A DNA stretch of 64,000 bases from Streptomyces sp. NRRL S-1022 (GTDB lineage: Bacteria; Actinomycetota; Actinomycetes; Streptomycetales; Streptomycetaceae), in the NCBI RefSeq assembly GCF_000720135.1, contig NZ_JOIU01000008.1, positions 509,042-573,041 of the forward strand, given 5' to 3'. The stretch's first letter is position 1, and each line of letters opens with the position of its first letter. The position numbers and the translations under genes were made by a program. The notes beneath the pieces are model-generated. The model was not told where the DNA came from, searched no databases, and saw only the letters and a program-made list of their open reading frames with translations. Positions 35,254 to 44,793 of the stretch are shown piece by piece.

Positions 35254-36113
35254 GCGGCGCCGCACCGGCCCTGCACCGCACGGTGCTGCGCCTGCACCGC
35301 ACCGCCCTGGCCTGCTGGGCACTGTTCGTCACGGCCGTACTCGGCGGGCTGGGATGGCTGGGCGGGATCAGCGCCCCGCACATCCGGCACCTGGAGGCGA
35401 CCTGCACCCCCGTGGACAACCTGTGCAACATCCCCTACGTCGGCTGGGTCTACGGCGAACGCCTCGACAACGTCGCCTCGGTGATCGGCTACGGCTTCCT
35501 CGCCGTCGCCGCCTACGCCGGCGGCGCGCTGATCGGCCGCGAGATGGAGACCGGCACGGCCCAGCTGGCCTGGACGCAAGGGGTGACGCCCACCCGCTGG
35601 CTGGCCGCCAAGCTCGCCGTGCCCGCGCTGGCGCTCACGGCCGGCGACGGCGTCCTGGTGGCCGCCTTCCGCTGGGCCTGGTCGCCCCACCGCGACCTGC
35701 GCCCCGGTGACGACTGGTCCTTCGGCGGCATCTTCCTGGCCCGCGGCCCGGCCACACCGGCGTACGCCCTGTGCGCCCTGGCGGTCGGCGCGCTCACCGC
35801 GCTCCTGCTGCGCCGCGCGCTGCCCGCGCTGGCGGTGTCCCTGGGCGCGACGGGGCTGCTCCACCTCGTGCTGGCCCGCGTCCGCCCGTACCTGTGGCCG
35901 AGGCTCACCCGGACCGAACCGCACGCGTTCGAGCTGGACGACAGCGCCTGGCAGGTGGCACAGGGCAGGACCGCCGACGGCGGTTACCGGGCCGCCTACC
36001 ACCCGCCGTCCCATTTCTGGCCGCTGCACCTGTCGGAGACCGGCATCGTGCTGGCCGCCGCCGCGCTCGCCACCGCCGCCGCCTTCGCGCTGGTGCGCCG
36101 GCGCACGGCCTGA
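35250..36113 (+). CDS. ABC transporter permease, second paralogue
   Basis: A 287-residue membrane protein related to the preceding permease (RLHRTALACWAL, GREMETGTAQLAWTQGVTP, PPSHFWPLHL near the C-terminus). About six membrane helices. It starts inside the stop codon of the first permease (ATGA), so all four genes of the operon are translationally coupled. The two permeases probably form a heterodimer. Confidence 0.85.
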   Translation: MSGAAPALHRTVLRLHRTALACWALFVTAVLGGLGWLGGISAPHIRHLEATCTPVDNLCNIPYVGWVYGERLDNVASVIGYGFLAVAAYAGGALIGREMETGTAQLAWTQGVTPTRWLAAKLAVPALALTAGDGVLVAAFRWAWSPHRDLRPGDDWSFGGIFLARGPATPAYALCALAVGALTALLLRRALPALAVSLGATGLLHLVLARVRPYLWPRLTRTEPHAFELDDSAWQVAQGRTADGGYRAAYHPPSHFWPLHLSETGIVLAAAALATAAAFALVRRRTA

Positions 36114-36118
36114 CCCCT

Positions 36119-36163
36119 GCCGCCGTCCGCCCCTCCACGGGGGGAGGGGCGAACGGTGGCGGC
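36119..36163 (+). terminator. Imperfect hairpin after the ABC operon
   Basis: CGCCCCTCC (36128-36136) pairs with GGAGGGGCG (36143-36151), and flanking GCCGCC and GGCGGC extend the stem with mismatches. No T tract. It begins six bases after the last permease stop codon. Confidence 0.5.
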
Positions 36164-36374
36164 GCGCCGGACGCCCGTGGGCCGCCCCGCCATATCCCGC
36201 ACGTCATGTCGCCGTAACCATTGATTCAGCCTGGCTTGCGACGCTCGGCGAATGAAGCCCGCCGTGCCAGAGCCTTCGCCGCCCCCCGAGGGGTCCGCGG
36301 GGAACGGGGCCGTGACGCTCCCGCCCGCACGATCCGACGCGCCTGTGTCGCCCGTCGCGCGGAAGAATGGGTTC

Positions 36375-38666
36375 ATGAGGCAGCAAGACACCCAGGCAGA
36401 TGCCCACCCGTCACCCGCCACCGCCCTCGGCGGAGGCCCTGCGGGCCGCAGCGACAATCCAAACCCCCAGCCGTCCGTGGGCTCCCTCGCCGCGCACCGC
36501 CAGCGCGCCGTGGCCGCCGCCGTGTCCGACCTGGAACCCGACATCGACGCGGATCTCGACGCGTACGAGGAGGCCCAGGCCGAAGGCGCCCCCCTGCCCC
36601 AGGGCCGCTTCCTCGACCGGGAGCGCAGCTGGCTCGCCTTCAACGAGCGCGTCCTGGAGCTGGCCGAGGACCCGAACACCCCGCTGCTGGAACGCGCGAA
36701 CTTCCTCGCGATCTTCGCCAGCAACCTGGACGAGTTCTTCATGGTCCGGGTGGCCGGCCTGAAGCGGCGCATCGCCACCGGCGTCGCCACCCGCTCCGCC
36801 TCCGGCCTCCAGCCGCGCGAGGTGCTGGAGATGATCTGGGCCCGCTCCCGCGAGCTGATGGCCCGGCACGCCGCCTGCTACCACGAGGACGTCGCCCCCG
36901 CACTCGCCGACGAGGGCATCCACCTGGTCCGCTGGTCGGAGCTGACCGAGAAGGAGCAGGCCCGCCTCTTCACGCTGTTCCGGCACCAGATCTTCCCGGT
37001 GCTCACCCCGCTGGCCGTCGACCCCGCGCACCCCTTCCCGTACATCTCCGGCCTGTCCCTGAACCTGGCCGTCGTGGTGCGCAACCCGGTCAGCGGCCAC
37101 AAGCACTTCGCGCGCGTGAAGGTGCCGCCGCTGCTGACCCGCTTCCTGGAGGCATCCCCGGGCCGCTACGTGCCCATCGAGGACGTCATCGCGGCCCCCA
37201 ACCACCTGGAAGAGCTGTTCCCGGGCATGGAGATCCTGGAGCACCACGCCTTCCGGATCACCCGCAACGAGGACCTGGAGGTCGAGGAGGACGACACCGA
37301 GAACCTCCTGCAGGCCCTGGAGAAGGAACTCATGCGGCGCCGCTTCGGCCCGCCCGTGCGCCTGGAGGTCGAGGAGTCCATCGACCGGGAGGTGCTGGAC
37401 CTGCTGGTCCGCGAGCTGAAGATCTCCGAGGCCGAGGTCTACCCGCTGCCCGGCCCGCTCGACCTCACCGGCCTCTTCCGCATCCACGGCCTGGACCGGC
37501 CGGAGCTGAAGTACCCGAAGTTCATCGCCGGAACCCACCGCGACCTCGCCGAGGTCGAGTCGGCCTCCCCGCCCGACATCTTCGCGGCCCTGCGCGCCCG
37601 GGACGTGCTCCTGCACCACCCGTACGACAGCTTCTCCACCTCCGTGCAGGCCTTCCTGGAGCAGGCGGCGGCCGACCCCGACGTCCTCGCCATCAAGCAG
37701 ACCCTGTACCGCACCTCCGGCGACTCCCCCATAGTCGACGCGCTCATCGACGCCGCCGAGTCCGGCAAGCAGGTCCTCGTCCTGGTCGAGATCAAGGCCC
37801 GCTTCGACGAGCACGCCAACATCAAGTGGGCCCGCAAGCTGGAGGAGGCCGGCTGCCACGTCGTCTACGGCCTGGTCGGCCTGAAGACGCACTGCAAGCT
37901 GTCCCTGGTGGTCCGCCAGGAGGGCGAGACCCTGCGCCGCTACAGCCACGTCGGCACCGGCAACTACCACCCGAAGACGGCCCGCCTGTACGAGGACCTC
38001 GGCCTGCTCACCGCCGACCCGCAGGTCGGCGCGGACCTCTCCGACCTGTTCAACCGGCTGTCCGGCTACTCCCGCCGGGAGACCTACCGCCGCCTGCTGG
38101 TGGCCCCCAAGTCGCTGCGCGACGGCCTGATCGCGCGGATCGACAAAGAGGTCCAGCACCACCGCGCGGGCCGTCCGGCCTTCGTCCGCATCAAGGTCAA
38201 CTCGATGGTGGACGAGGCGGTCATCGACGCGCTCTACCGGGCCTCCCAGGCGGGCGTGCCGGTCGACGTCTGGGTGCGGGGCATCTGCGCCGTGCGCCCG
38301 GGCGTCACGGGCCTGTCGGAGAACATCCGGGTCCGCTCCATCCTCGGCCGCTTCCTGGAGCACTCCCGGGTCTTCGCCTTCGGCAACGGCGGCGAACCCG
38401 AGGTGTGGTTCGGCAGCGCCGACATGATGCACCGCAACCTCGACCGCCGGATAGAGGCCCTGGTCCGGGTCGTCGACCCCGGCCACCGCGCGGCCCTCAA
38501 CCGGCTGCTGGACACCGGCATGTCCGACGGCACCGCCTCCTGGCACCTCGGCCCGGACGGCGAATGGACACGGCACGCGACCGACACGGACGGCCAGCCC
38601 CTGCGCAACGTCCAGGAGATGCTCATAGACGCCCGGAGGCGCCGGCGTGGCACAGCAACACCTTGA
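36375..38666 (+). CDS. ppk: Polyphosphate kinase 1
   Basis: A 763-residue polyphosphate kinase. The N-terminal domain starts [20 protein letters not shown]; the conserved phosphohistidine region is [20 protein letters not shown], and the second PLD-like half has [18 protein letters not shown]. The enzyme reversibly polymerises the ATP gamma-phosphate. I chose ATG 36375 because GGAAG lies about nine bases upstream; an ATG at 36252 would add 41 poorly structured residues without a ribosome-binding site. The first 85 residues are Pro/Ala/Asp-rich. The 3' end overlaps the CHAD gene by 20 bp. In S. lividans ppk is under PhoP control. Confidence 0.93.
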   Translation: MRQQDTQADAHPSPATALGGGPAGRSDNPNPQPSVGSLAAHRQRAVAAAVSDLEPDIDADLDAYEEAQAEGAPLPQGRFLDRERSWLAFNERVLELAEDPNTPLLERANFLAIFASNLDEFFMVRVAGLKRRIATGVATRSASGLQPREVLEMIWARSRELMARHAACYHEDVAPALADEGIHLVRWSELTEKEQARLFTLFRHQIFPVLTPLAVDPAHPFPYISGLSLNLAVVVRNPVSGHKHFARVKVPPLLTRFLEASPGRYVPIEDVIAAPNHLEELFPGMEILEHHAFRITRNEDLEVEEDDTENLLQALEKELMRRRFGPPVRLEVEESIDREVLDLLVRELKISEAEVYPLPGPLDLTGLFRIHGLDRPELKYPKFIAGTHRDLAEVESASPPDIFAALRARDVLLHHPYDSFSTSVQAFLEQAAADPDVLAIKQTLYRTSGDSPIVDALIDAAESGKQVLVLVEIKARFDEHANIKWARKLEEAGCHVVYGLVGLKTHCKLSLVVRQEGETLRRYSHVGTGNYHPKTARLYEDLGLLTADPQVGADLSDLFNRLSGYSRRETYRRLLVAPKSLRDGLIARIDKEVQHHRAGRPAFVRIKVNSMVDEAVIDALYRASQAGVPVDVWVRGICAVRPGVTGLSENIRVRSILGRFLEHSRVFAFGNGGEPEVWFGSADMMHRNLDRRIEALVRVVDPGHRAALNRLLDTGMSDGTASWHLGPDGEWTRHATDTDGQPLRNVQEMLIDARRRRRGTATP

Positions 38667-39735
38667 CCCGACGGACCCCACGGCCGAGCCGGTGACCGGC
38701 GACGCCCTCGCGGACTACCTGCGCGCCCGGGCCACGGAGTTCCTCCGCGCCCTGCGCCTGCACCGGGAGGGGGGCGCGGAGGGGTCCGTCGACGCGGCCC
38801 GCGCACTGCGCCGCTCGGCCCGCCGCATCAGCGGCAGCCTGCACACCTTCCGCCCGCTCCTCGACCCCGGCTGGTCCGAGGAGATCCGCCCGGAACTGGC
38901 CTGGCTGTCCGGCACCCTGGGCCTGGAGCACGCGTACGAGGCGCGCCTGGAACGGCTGTTGCTGGCGCTGCACCGGCTGTCGGGCGCCGTCGTCTTCCCG
39001 GAGCCGGCCGCCGTGGCCGCGGGCCGTCGTGCCGCCGGTGCGACGCCCGGCCCGAGGAAGGCGACGGGTCCCGGCGGCGGCCCGGCCGGCGCGACGGCGA
39101 CGACGGAGCGCGGCAGCCTCACCGTGGGCGCGGCGAAGGCCGGCGCCCTGCTGGAGCGCCAGCTCACCCTGGCCCGGACGAGGGCCCACTCCACGGCGCT
39201 CCAGGCCCTCGGCTCCGCCCGCTTCCACGCCGTGGCCGACAAGGTCGCCGTACTCGCCAGCGAGGTCCCGCTCACCCCCGCCGCCCCCGCCACCGGCCTG
39301 CACCCCCTGGCCGCCGCGGCCGAGGAGCGGCTCACGGACGCCGTCGCCGCGCTCCCGCTGATCACCGCCGGCCACCCCTACAACGCCGAGGCCCTGGTCC
39401 ACGGCCTGTCCCCGGATCCGTCCCCGCACCCCCAGGACAGCCCCTGGCACCAGGTCCGGCTGCTGCTGCGCCTGCACCGGTACGCCCGTGAGGTGCTGCT
39501 CGGCGCCCACGCCACCGCGGACGTACGGCTGCTGACGGCGGGCCAGGCGCTGAACCGGCACCGGGACGCCTCCGAGGCGGCCGCGGCGGCGGCCCAGGCG
39601 GCCCGCACCCCCCGGATCACCCCGGCGACGGCCTACGCGCTCGGCGTGCTCCACGCCGACCAGCGGCACGAGGTGGAGGCGGCCCGGTTCGCGTTCCAGC
39701 AGGCGTGGCAGAAGCAGACCGTCGACGCGCCCTGA
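38647..39735 (+). CDS. CHAD-domain protein, coupled to ppk
   Basis: A 362-residue protein with a CHAD domain: helices rich in conserved His, Arg and Lys ([40 protein letters not shown], and [20 protein letters not shown]). CHAD domains bind polyphosphate through a basic channel. An Ala/Gly/Pro-rich linker at about 125-150 separates two helical halves. The GTG start lies inside ppk, with GGAGG seven bases upstream, giving a 20-bp overlap. Coupled synthesis with the kinase strongly suggests it holds or manages the polyphosphate that Ppk makes. Confidence 0.88.
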   Translation: MAQQHLDPTDPTAEPVTGDALADYLRARATEFLRALRLHREGGAEGSVDAARALRRSARRISGSLHTFRPLLDPGWSEEIRPELAWLSGTLGLEHAYEARLERLLLALHRLSGAVVFPEPAAVAAGRRAAGATPGPRKATGPGGGPAGATATTERGSLTVGAAKAGALLERQLTLARTRAHSTALQALGSARFHAVADKVAVLASEVPLTPAAPATGLHPLAAAAEERLTDAVAALPLITAGHPYNAEALVHGLSPDPSPHPQDSPWHQVRLLLRLHRYAREVLLGAHATADVRLLTAGQALNRHRDASEAAAAAAQAARTPRITPATAYALGVLHADQRHEVEAARFAFQQAWQKQTVDAP

Positions 39736-39752
39736 CCCCACGAGGAGGCGGT

Positions 39753-40193
39753 ATGGACGACACCGTGGTCCAAGCGGCCGGCTGTGTGCTGTGGCGCCGC
39801 TCGCCGGTCTCCGGCGGCCTGGAGATCTGCCTGGTGCACCGGCCGAAGTACGACGACTGGTCCCACCCCAAGGGCAAGCTCGGCCGGGGTGAGGACCCGC
39901 TCGCCGGTGCCCTGCGCGAGGTCGCGGAGGAGACCGGGTACACGGCCGAGCCCGGCGGCGAGCTGCCGGACGTGCACTACTCGACGGGCGGCCGTATGAA
40001 GCGGGTGCGGTACTGGGCGGCGGAGGCGGTTTCCGGCCGGTTCACGCCGAACTCCGAGGTGGACCGCATCCTGTGGCTCTCCCCGGCCGCGGCCCGCTCC
40101 CGGCTCACCCAGCCCCGCGACGGCGACCTGGTGGACGCGCTCCTGCGGGCCCTGGAGCACCTGGAGGGGGCCGGGGACCCACGGGACGGCTAG
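39753..40193 (+). CDS. Nudix hydrolase (MutT-like)
   Basis: A 146-residue Nudix protein with the full Nudix box GKLGRGEDPLAGALREVAEE followed by TGY. GAGGAGG precedes the ATG by four bases, 17 bp after the CHAD gene, so it is the third gene of the ppk operon. Nudix enzymes of this type hydrolyse damaged nucleotides, diadenosine polyphosphates or inositol pyrophosphates; a link to polyphosphate turnover is attractive but unproven. Confidence 0.9.
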   Translation: MDDTVVQAAGCVLWRRSPVSGGLEICLVHRPKYDDWSHPKGKLGRGEDPLAGALREVAEETGYTAEPGGELPDVHYSTGGRMKRVRYWAAEAVSGRFTPNSEVDRILWLSPAAARSRLTQPRDGDLVDALLRALEHLEGAGDPRDG

Positions 40194-40375
40194 CAGCCCT
40201 CCCGGTGCCCCTCCGCGTCCGTGCGGGCCTGGCTGCGGGCCCGGCGGGCGGGGCCGCGCCAGCCGCAACTGCACCGGGCCACACAGAAGCGGCCCTGTTC
40301 ACTCGTCGTCGTGAGGTGTTCCTGTCCCGGCCGGGCACGTTCCGGCCCGTCCTGCGGTACCGCGGTGACTGCCAC
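40190..40375 (-). CDS. Small Cys-containing hypothetical protein
   Basis: A 61-residue ORF ending opposite the Nudix stop codon (four-base convergent overlap). Its core RFCVARCSCGWRGPARRARS carries three closely spaced Cys, a zinc-ribbon-like half motif, followed by an acidic-basic helix. I recall similar small proteins in other Streptomyces but not a function. The GTG start at 40375 lacks a good ribosome-binding site and other starts are possible. Confidence 0.5.
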   Translation of the reverse strand: MAVTAVPQDGPERARPGQEHLTTTSEQGRFCVARCSCGWRGPARRARSQARTDAEGHREGC

Positions 40376-40517
40376 GCCGACCACGGTACCCAGCCCGCGC
40401 GGAATGGATTCGCCCGGATCCGCCGGCCCCGCGGGCGCGTGACGGCGCCCCCTACCCGTCGTTAACCGGACAACAGGGGGGCCGTGACGGAGCACACCGG
40501 CTGGGGGTAGGCAGGCG

Positions 40518-41378
40518 ATGGATCGGCGGCAGCACAGACGCACGGGCGGGACGGCCGTCGCGGTGGGCATCCTCCTCGGCCTCGGGGCGGCCGCCACGGG
40601 CTGTTCCGGCAGCGGGGCCGCGGCCGAGGACGTCAAGGGAGGGGGCGACCCCGTCGGGGCCCTGCACCGGGCCGCCGACGCGCTGCGCGCGGCGGGCAGC
40701 TCGAAGGCCGCCACCTCGATGGAGATGGCCACCGGCGGCACCCGGGTCACCATCCGCGGCAGGGGCGTCTACGACTACCGGCGCCGCCTCGGCCGGCTCA
40801 CCGTGATGCTCCCCGAGGACCCCACGGGGTCCGCCGAGCACCGGCCCATCACCGAACTGCTCACCCCTGGCGCCCTGTTCATGAAGAACCGGGGCGCGGG
40901 CGTGCCCGCCGACAAGTGGGTCCGGGTGGACACGGCGACGCTGTCCGACGGCAATCTGGTCACCGGCGGCGCGACCGACCCGTACGCGGCGGCCGAGGTG
41001 CTGCGCGGGACGCGGGAGGCCGCCTTCGTCGGCCGCACCGAGGTCGCCGGCACGCCGGTACGGCACTACCGGGGCACCGCCGACCTGCGCCGCGCGTCCC
41101 GGTACGCGACCGCCGGTGACAGGGCGGCCCTGGCGGCGGCGGCGAAGGGGTTCGCCGAGGCCGAGGTGCCGTTCGACGCCTATCTGGACGACCAGGGCCG
41201 CATCCGCAAGCTGCGACAGCGCTTCAGCTTCGTCAACGGCCGCGCGAAGACCTCCGTGGCGGTCGCCTCCACGCTGCTGCTGTACGGCTTCGGCACCCCC
41301 GCCGATGTGACGCTGCCGCCCGCGGCGGACATCTTCGCGGGGCGGATCGCCGAGGAGGGCGGCGGCGGCGGGGCCTGA
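40518..41378 (+). CDS. Putative lipoprotein (LppX/LprG-like)
   Basis: A 286-residue exported protein. The N-terminus has basic residues, a hydrophobic segment and the lipobox-like ATGC at Cys29, followed by a Gly/Ser linker. The body resembles the LppX/LprG-type fold, often read as a lipid-carrier (LTVMLPEDPTG, YLDDQGRIRKLRQRFSF). It may shuttle lipids or act in envelope assembly. GGTAGG is a weak ribosome-binding site. It stands alone, with no close operon partners. Confidence 0.78.
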   Translation: MDRRQHRRTGGTAVAVGILLGLGAAATGCSGSGAAAEDVKGGGDPVGALHRAADALRAAGSSKAATSMEMATGGTRVTIRGRGVYDYRRRLGRLTVMLPEDPTGSAEHRPITELLTPGALFMKNRGAGVPADKWVRVDTATLSDGNLVTGGATDPYAAAEVLRGTREAAFVGRTEVAGTPVRHYRGTADLRRASRYATAGDRAALAAAAKGFAEAEVPFDAYLDDQGRIRKLRQRFSFVNGRAKTSVAVASTLLLYGFGTPADVTLPPAADIFAGRIAEEGGGGGA

Positions 41379-41495
41379 AACCGGCCAGTCACTAGTCCGG
41401 GACGCCACCCCGTAAGTAGCCCGTCCGTGCCATGCGCGGTGTGTAGACCGCTGCCTACTCTAGGGAGCGGTGACGGCAGAGGAGAGGTGAGGCGG

Positions 41496-41657
41496 GTGGC
41501 TCCGGTCGGCGGCACGGCGGTTCAGGACCACGTGGCCCTCGCCGAGATCGAGCTGTGCGGAGAGCTGATCATCGCGGCCTCGGCCGCCGAGGACCGGCTC
41601 AGCCTGGAGAGCATCGACGCGGTCCTGCGCGTGGCCGAGGAGCGAAATCCGGACTGA
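41496..41657 (+). CDS. Small acidic hypothetical protein
   Basis: A 53-residue ORF whose C-terminal part (ALAEIELCGELIIAASAAED, RLSLESIDAVLRVAEERNP) is strongly helical and acidic. AGGAG lies 11 bases before GTG 41496; GTG 41487 is an in-frame alternative but only two bases from the same site. A -10-like TACTCT is at 41456. Similar short proteins occur in Streptomyces without known function. It converges on csoR. Confidence 0.6.
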   Translation: MAPVGGTAVQDHVALAEIELCGELIIAASAAEDRLSLESIDAVLRVAEERNPD

Positions 41658-41696
41658 CCGGGATCGGACCGGCCGGGATCCGGACCTCGGGGCGGC

Positions 41697-42005
41697 TCAG
41701 CTGCGCAGCAGCCGGCCGATCGCCTTCGTGGCCTCCTCCACCTTCGCGTCGATCTCGTCACCGCCCTTGAGGGCCGCGTCCGCGACGCAGTGCCGCAGGT
41801 GCTCCTCCAGCAGTTGCAGCGCGAAGGACTGCAGGGCCTTGGTGGACGCGGAGACCTGGGTGAGTATGTCGATGCAGTACGTGTCCTCCTCCACCATCCG
41901 CTGCAGGCCCCGGATCTGCCCCTCGATCCGGCGCAGCCGCTTGAGGTGCTCGTCCTTCTGGTGGTGGTAGCCGTGCGTGGCGCCGGCCTCGGTCGTCGTC
42001 GTCAT
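41697..42005 (-). CDS. csoR: CsoR-family copper-sensing repressor
   Basis: A 102-residue four-helix repressor with the Cu(I) ligands Cys (DTYCIDIL), His and Cys (EEHLRHCVAD) of the CsoR pattern, and the usual GYHHQKDEHLKRLRRIEGQI start. It represses copper export genes until Cu(I) binds. ATG 42005 gives the family length. A palindromic CsoR box lies 46 bp upstream (42051-42067), so it is probably autoregulated. No copper ATPase gene is adjacent. Confidence 0.93.
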   Translation of the reverse strand: MTTTTEAGATHGYHHQKDEHLKRLRRIEGQIRGLQRMVEEDTYCIDILTQVSASTKALQSFALQLLEEHLRHCVADAALKGGDEIDAKVEEATKAIGRLLRS

Positions 42006-42050
42006 CGCGGGCCTCCGTCTCGGGCCGAGCTCCGGACACAAAGGGGATAG

Positions 42051-42067
42051 ATACCCCTACTGGGTAT
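42051..42067. promoter_or_regulatory. CsoR operator
   Basis: ATACCC (42051-42056) and GGGTAT (42062-42067) surround CTACT, giving the ATACCC-N5-GGGTAT type palindrome known for CsoR. It is 46 bp before csoR and 157 bp before the divergent DUF47 gene. Confidence 0.85.
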
Positions 42068-42223
42068 ATCGTAACGAACTTTCCGGGGTAGAGGGCCCTT
42101 CGTCCGCCCCCGTGCCGACCACTCTGCCCGATGGGCGACACTGGGATGCGGCCCGATAGCCGTGGCCGGATGATGCGCCTAGCATCAGCCTGACCGAAAC
42201 CGAAGCACCCCGAGGACACCCAC

Positions 42224-42844
42224 GTGCGCTTTCGTCTGACCCCCAGGGAGACGAGCTTCTACGACATGTTCGCCGCATCCGCGGACAACATCGTCACCGG
42301 CTCGAAACTCCTGATGGAACTGCTCGGGGCGGACTCCTCCGCCCGGGCCGAGATCGCAGAGCGTATGCGGGCCGCGGAACACGCAGGTGACGACGCCACG
42401 CACGCGATCTTCCACCAGCTGAACTCCTCCTTCATCACGCCCTTCGACCGCGAGGACATCTACGCCCTCGCCGGCTCCCTGGACGACATCATGGACTTCA
42501 TGGAGGAGGCCGTCGACCTCGTCGTCCTGTACAACGTCGAGGAGCTGCCGAAGGGCGTCGAGCAGCAGATCGAGGTCCTGGCCCGGGCGGCCGAGCTGAC
42601 GGCGGAGGCCATGCCGAACCTCCGCACCATGGACAACCTCACCGAGTACTGGATCGAGGTCAACCGGCTGGAGAACCAGGCCGACCAGATCCACCGCAAG
42701 CTGCTCGCCCACCTCTTCAACGGCAAGTACGACGCGATCGAGGTGCTGAAGCTCAAGCAGATCGTGGACGTCCTGGAAGAGGCGGCGGACGCTTTCGAGC
42801 ACGTGGCGAACACGGTGGAGACCATCGCCGTCAAGGAGTCCTGA
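42224..42844 (+). CDS. DUF47 PhoU-like protein, Pit partner
   Basis: A 206-residue all-helical PhoU-related protein (TSFYDMFAASADNIVTGSKL, DREDIYALAGSLDDIMDFME with a conserved D-rich metal site). DUF47 genes regularly precede pit transporter genes; they are thought to gate or regulate Pit. Its stop is seven bases before the Pit ATG. Start is GTG 42224. In S. coelicolor the equivalent pair is the pitH1 operon. Confidence 0.9.
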   Translation: MRFRLTPRETSFYDMFAASADNIVTGSKLLMELLGADSSARAEIAERMRAAEHAGDDATHAIFHQLNSSFITPFDREDIYALAGSLDDIMDFMEEAVDLVVLYNVEELPKGVEQQIEVLARAAELTAEAMPNLRTMDNLTEYWIEVNRLENQADQIHRKLLAHLFNGKYDAIEVLKLKQIVDVLEEAADAFEHVANTVETIAVKES

Positions 42845-42851
42845 GGCGTCG

Positions 42852-43850
42852 ATGGACACCATCGCCCTGATCGTGACCGTCGCGGTCGCGCTCTTCTTCA
42901 CGTACACGAACGGTTTCCACGACTCGGCGAACGCGATCGCGACGTCGGTGTCGACGCGGGCGCTGACCCCGCGGGCGGCGCTCGCCATGGCCGCCGTGAT
43001 GAACCTGGCCGGTGCCTTCCTGGGCTCCGGTGTCGCCAAGACGGTCAGCGAGGGCCTCATCGAGACCCCCCGGGGCTCGACCGGCATGGGGATCCTCTTC
43101 GCGGCCCTGGTGGGCGCCATCGTCTGGAACCTGGTCACCTGGTACTTCGGCCTGCCGTCCTCCTCCTCGCACGCCCTGTTCGGCGGCATGGTGGGCGCGG
43201 CGCTGGCGGGCGGTACGGACGTCCTCTGGAACGGCGTGCTCGACAAGGTCGTCATTCCGATGTTCGTGTCGCCGTTCGTCGGCCTGATCGTCGGCTATCT
43301 GATGATGACGGCGATCATGTGGCTGTTCCGCCGGTCCAACCCGCACAAGGCCAAACGGGGCTTCCGCATCGCGCAGACCGTCTCCGCGGCCGCCATGGCG
43401 CTCGGCCACGGCCTCCAGGACGCCCAGAAGACCATGGGTGTCGTGGTGCTGGCTCTGGTGATCTCCGGCCACGAGACGTTCGGCGATCCGATCCCGGTGT
43501 GGGTGAAGATCGTCTGCGCGATGATGCTGTCCCTCGGCACCTACGCCGGCGGCTGGCGCATCATGCGCACCCTGGGCCGCAAGATCATCGAGCTGGACCC
43601 GCCGCAGGGTTTCGCCGCGGAGACCACGGGCGCCTCGATCATGTTCACCACGGCGTTCCTCTTCAAGGCCCCCATCTCCACGACGCACGTCATCACCTCG
43701 GCCATCATGGGCGTCGGCGCCACCAAGCGTGTCAACGCCGTCCGCTGGGGCGTGGCCAAGAACATCGTCCTGGGCTGGTTCATCACCATGCCGGCAGCGG
43801 CCCTGGTGGCCGCCCTGGCCTTCGGCCTGGTCAAGCTGGTGGCGCTGTAG
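42852..43850 (+). CDS. pitH1: Low-affinity inorganic phosphate transporter Pit
   Basis: A 332-residue membrane transporter with the two inverted PHO4-family signatures: FTYTNGFHDSANAIATSVST in the N-terminal half and APISTTHVITSAIMGVGATK in the C-terminal half. It moves metal-phosphate with protons. It is followed by a 14-bp perfect terminator. The gene is cotranscribed with the DUF47 gene; the name follows the S. coelicolor low-affinity system. Confidence 0.92.
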   Translation: MDTIALIVTVAVALFFTYTNGFHDSANAIATSVSTRALTPRAALAMAAVMNLAGAFLGSGVAKTVSEGLIETPRGSTGMGILFAALVGAIVWNLVTWYFGLPSSSSHALFGGMVGAALAGGTDVLWNGVLDKVVIPMFVSPFVGLIVGYLMMTAIMWLFRRSNPHKAKRGFRIAQTVSAAAMALGHGLQDAQKTMGVVVLALVISGHETFGDPIPVWVKIVCAMMLSLGTYAGGWRIMRTLGRKIIELDPPQGFAAETTGASIMFTTAFLFKAPISTTHVITSAIMGVGATKRVNAVRWGVAKNIVLGWFITMPAAALVAALAFGLVKLVAL

Positions 43851-43885
43851 CAGCCGCCGCCCGGCCGCCCTCGGGCGAACGCAGT

Positions 43886-43919
43886 GGGCCCGCCCCCGGG
43901 AGCCGGGGGCGGGCCCTTT
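43886..43919. terminator. Terminator between pit and pstB
   Basis: GGGCCCGCCCCCGG (43886-43899) pairs perfectly with CCGGGGGCGGGCCC (43903-43916) with a three-base loop and TTT. It separates the convergent pit and pstB genes. Confidence 0.88.
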
Positions 43920-43968
43920 GCGTCCTCGCGGTGGCACCGCCATGCAGCACCGCGAGGGGATCGTGGGA

Positions 43969-44745
43969 TCAGCCGAAGCGGCCGGAGATGTAGTCCTCCG
44001 TGGCCTGGACGGACGGGTTGGAGAAGATCCGCTCGGTGTCGTCGATCTCGATCAGCCGGCCGGGCTGTCCGACCGCCGCCAGGTTGAAGAACGCGGTACG
44101 GTCCGAGACGCGCGCCGCCTGCTGCATGTTGTGCGTCACGATGACGATCGTGAACCGCTCCTTCAGCTCACCGATCAGGTCCTCGATGGCGAGGGTGGAG
44201 ATCGGGTCGAGGGCGGAGCAGGGCTCGTCCATCAGCAGCACGTCGGGCTCGACGGCGATCGCCCGGGCGATGCACAGCCGCTGCTGCTGACCGCCGGACA
44301 GCCCGGAGCCCGGCTTGTTCAGGCGGTCCTTCACCTCGTTCCAGAGGTTCGCGCCCTTGAGCGACCTCTCGACGACGTCGCCCAGTTCCGACTTCTTGTA
44401 GTTGCCGTTCAGCCGCAGGCCCGCCGCCACGTTCTCGAAGATCGACATCGTGGGGAACGGGTTCGGCCGCTGGAAGACCATGCCGACCTCGCGGCGGACG
44501 GACACCGGGTCGATCCCGGTGCCGTACAGGTCCTCGTCGTCCAGCATCACCTTGCCCTCGACGCGGCCACCGGGCGTGACCTCGTGCATGCGGTTCAGGG
44601 TGCGCAGGAACGTCGACTTGCCGCAGCCGGAGGGGCCGATGAACGCCGTCACCGACCGCGGTTCGACGGTCATCGAGATGTCCTCGATCGCCTTGTGGGA
44701 GCCGTAGTAGGCGGTGAGTCCGCTTACGTCGATGCGCTTGGCCAT
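43969..44745 (-). CDS. pstB: Phosphate ABC transporter ATPase PstB
   Basis: A 258-residue ATPase with Walker [10 protein letters not shown], signature [14 protein letters not shown], Walker [13 protein letters not shown] and switch His THNMQQA, the PstB pattern. It powers high-affinity phosphate uptake with PstC, PstA and PstS. It is the last gene of the pst operon, 48 bp after pstA, and is followed by the terminator shared with pit. No phoU gene follows within this operon. Confidence 0.96.
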   Translation of the reverse strand: MAKRIDVSGLTAYYGSHKAIEDISMTVEPRSVTAFIGPSGCGKSTFLRTLNRMHEVTPGGRVEGKVMLDDEDLYGTGIDPVSVRREVGMVFQRPNPFPTMSIFENVAAGLRLNGNYKKSELGDVVERSLKGANLWNEVKDRLNKPGSGLSGGQQQRLCIARAIAVEPDVLLMDEPCSALDPISTLAIEDLIGELKERFTIVIVTHNMQQAARVSDRTAFFNLAAVGQPGRLIEIDDTERIFSNPSVQATEDYISGRFG

Positions 44746-44793
44746 GTCTGCTTCACTTCCAGGGTTTCAAGCTCGGTCGCTGGATGGCCGCGC

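Noticed and set aside
36190..36250. PHO-box-like repeats before ppk
   Set aside because: The 11-bp units there (starting GTCATG, GTAACC, TTCAGC) match the consensus too weakly to annotate.
36252..36374. Upstream ATG for ppk at 36252
   Set aside because: No ribosome-binding site; the ATG at 36375 has GGAAG. The longer form cannot be excluded.
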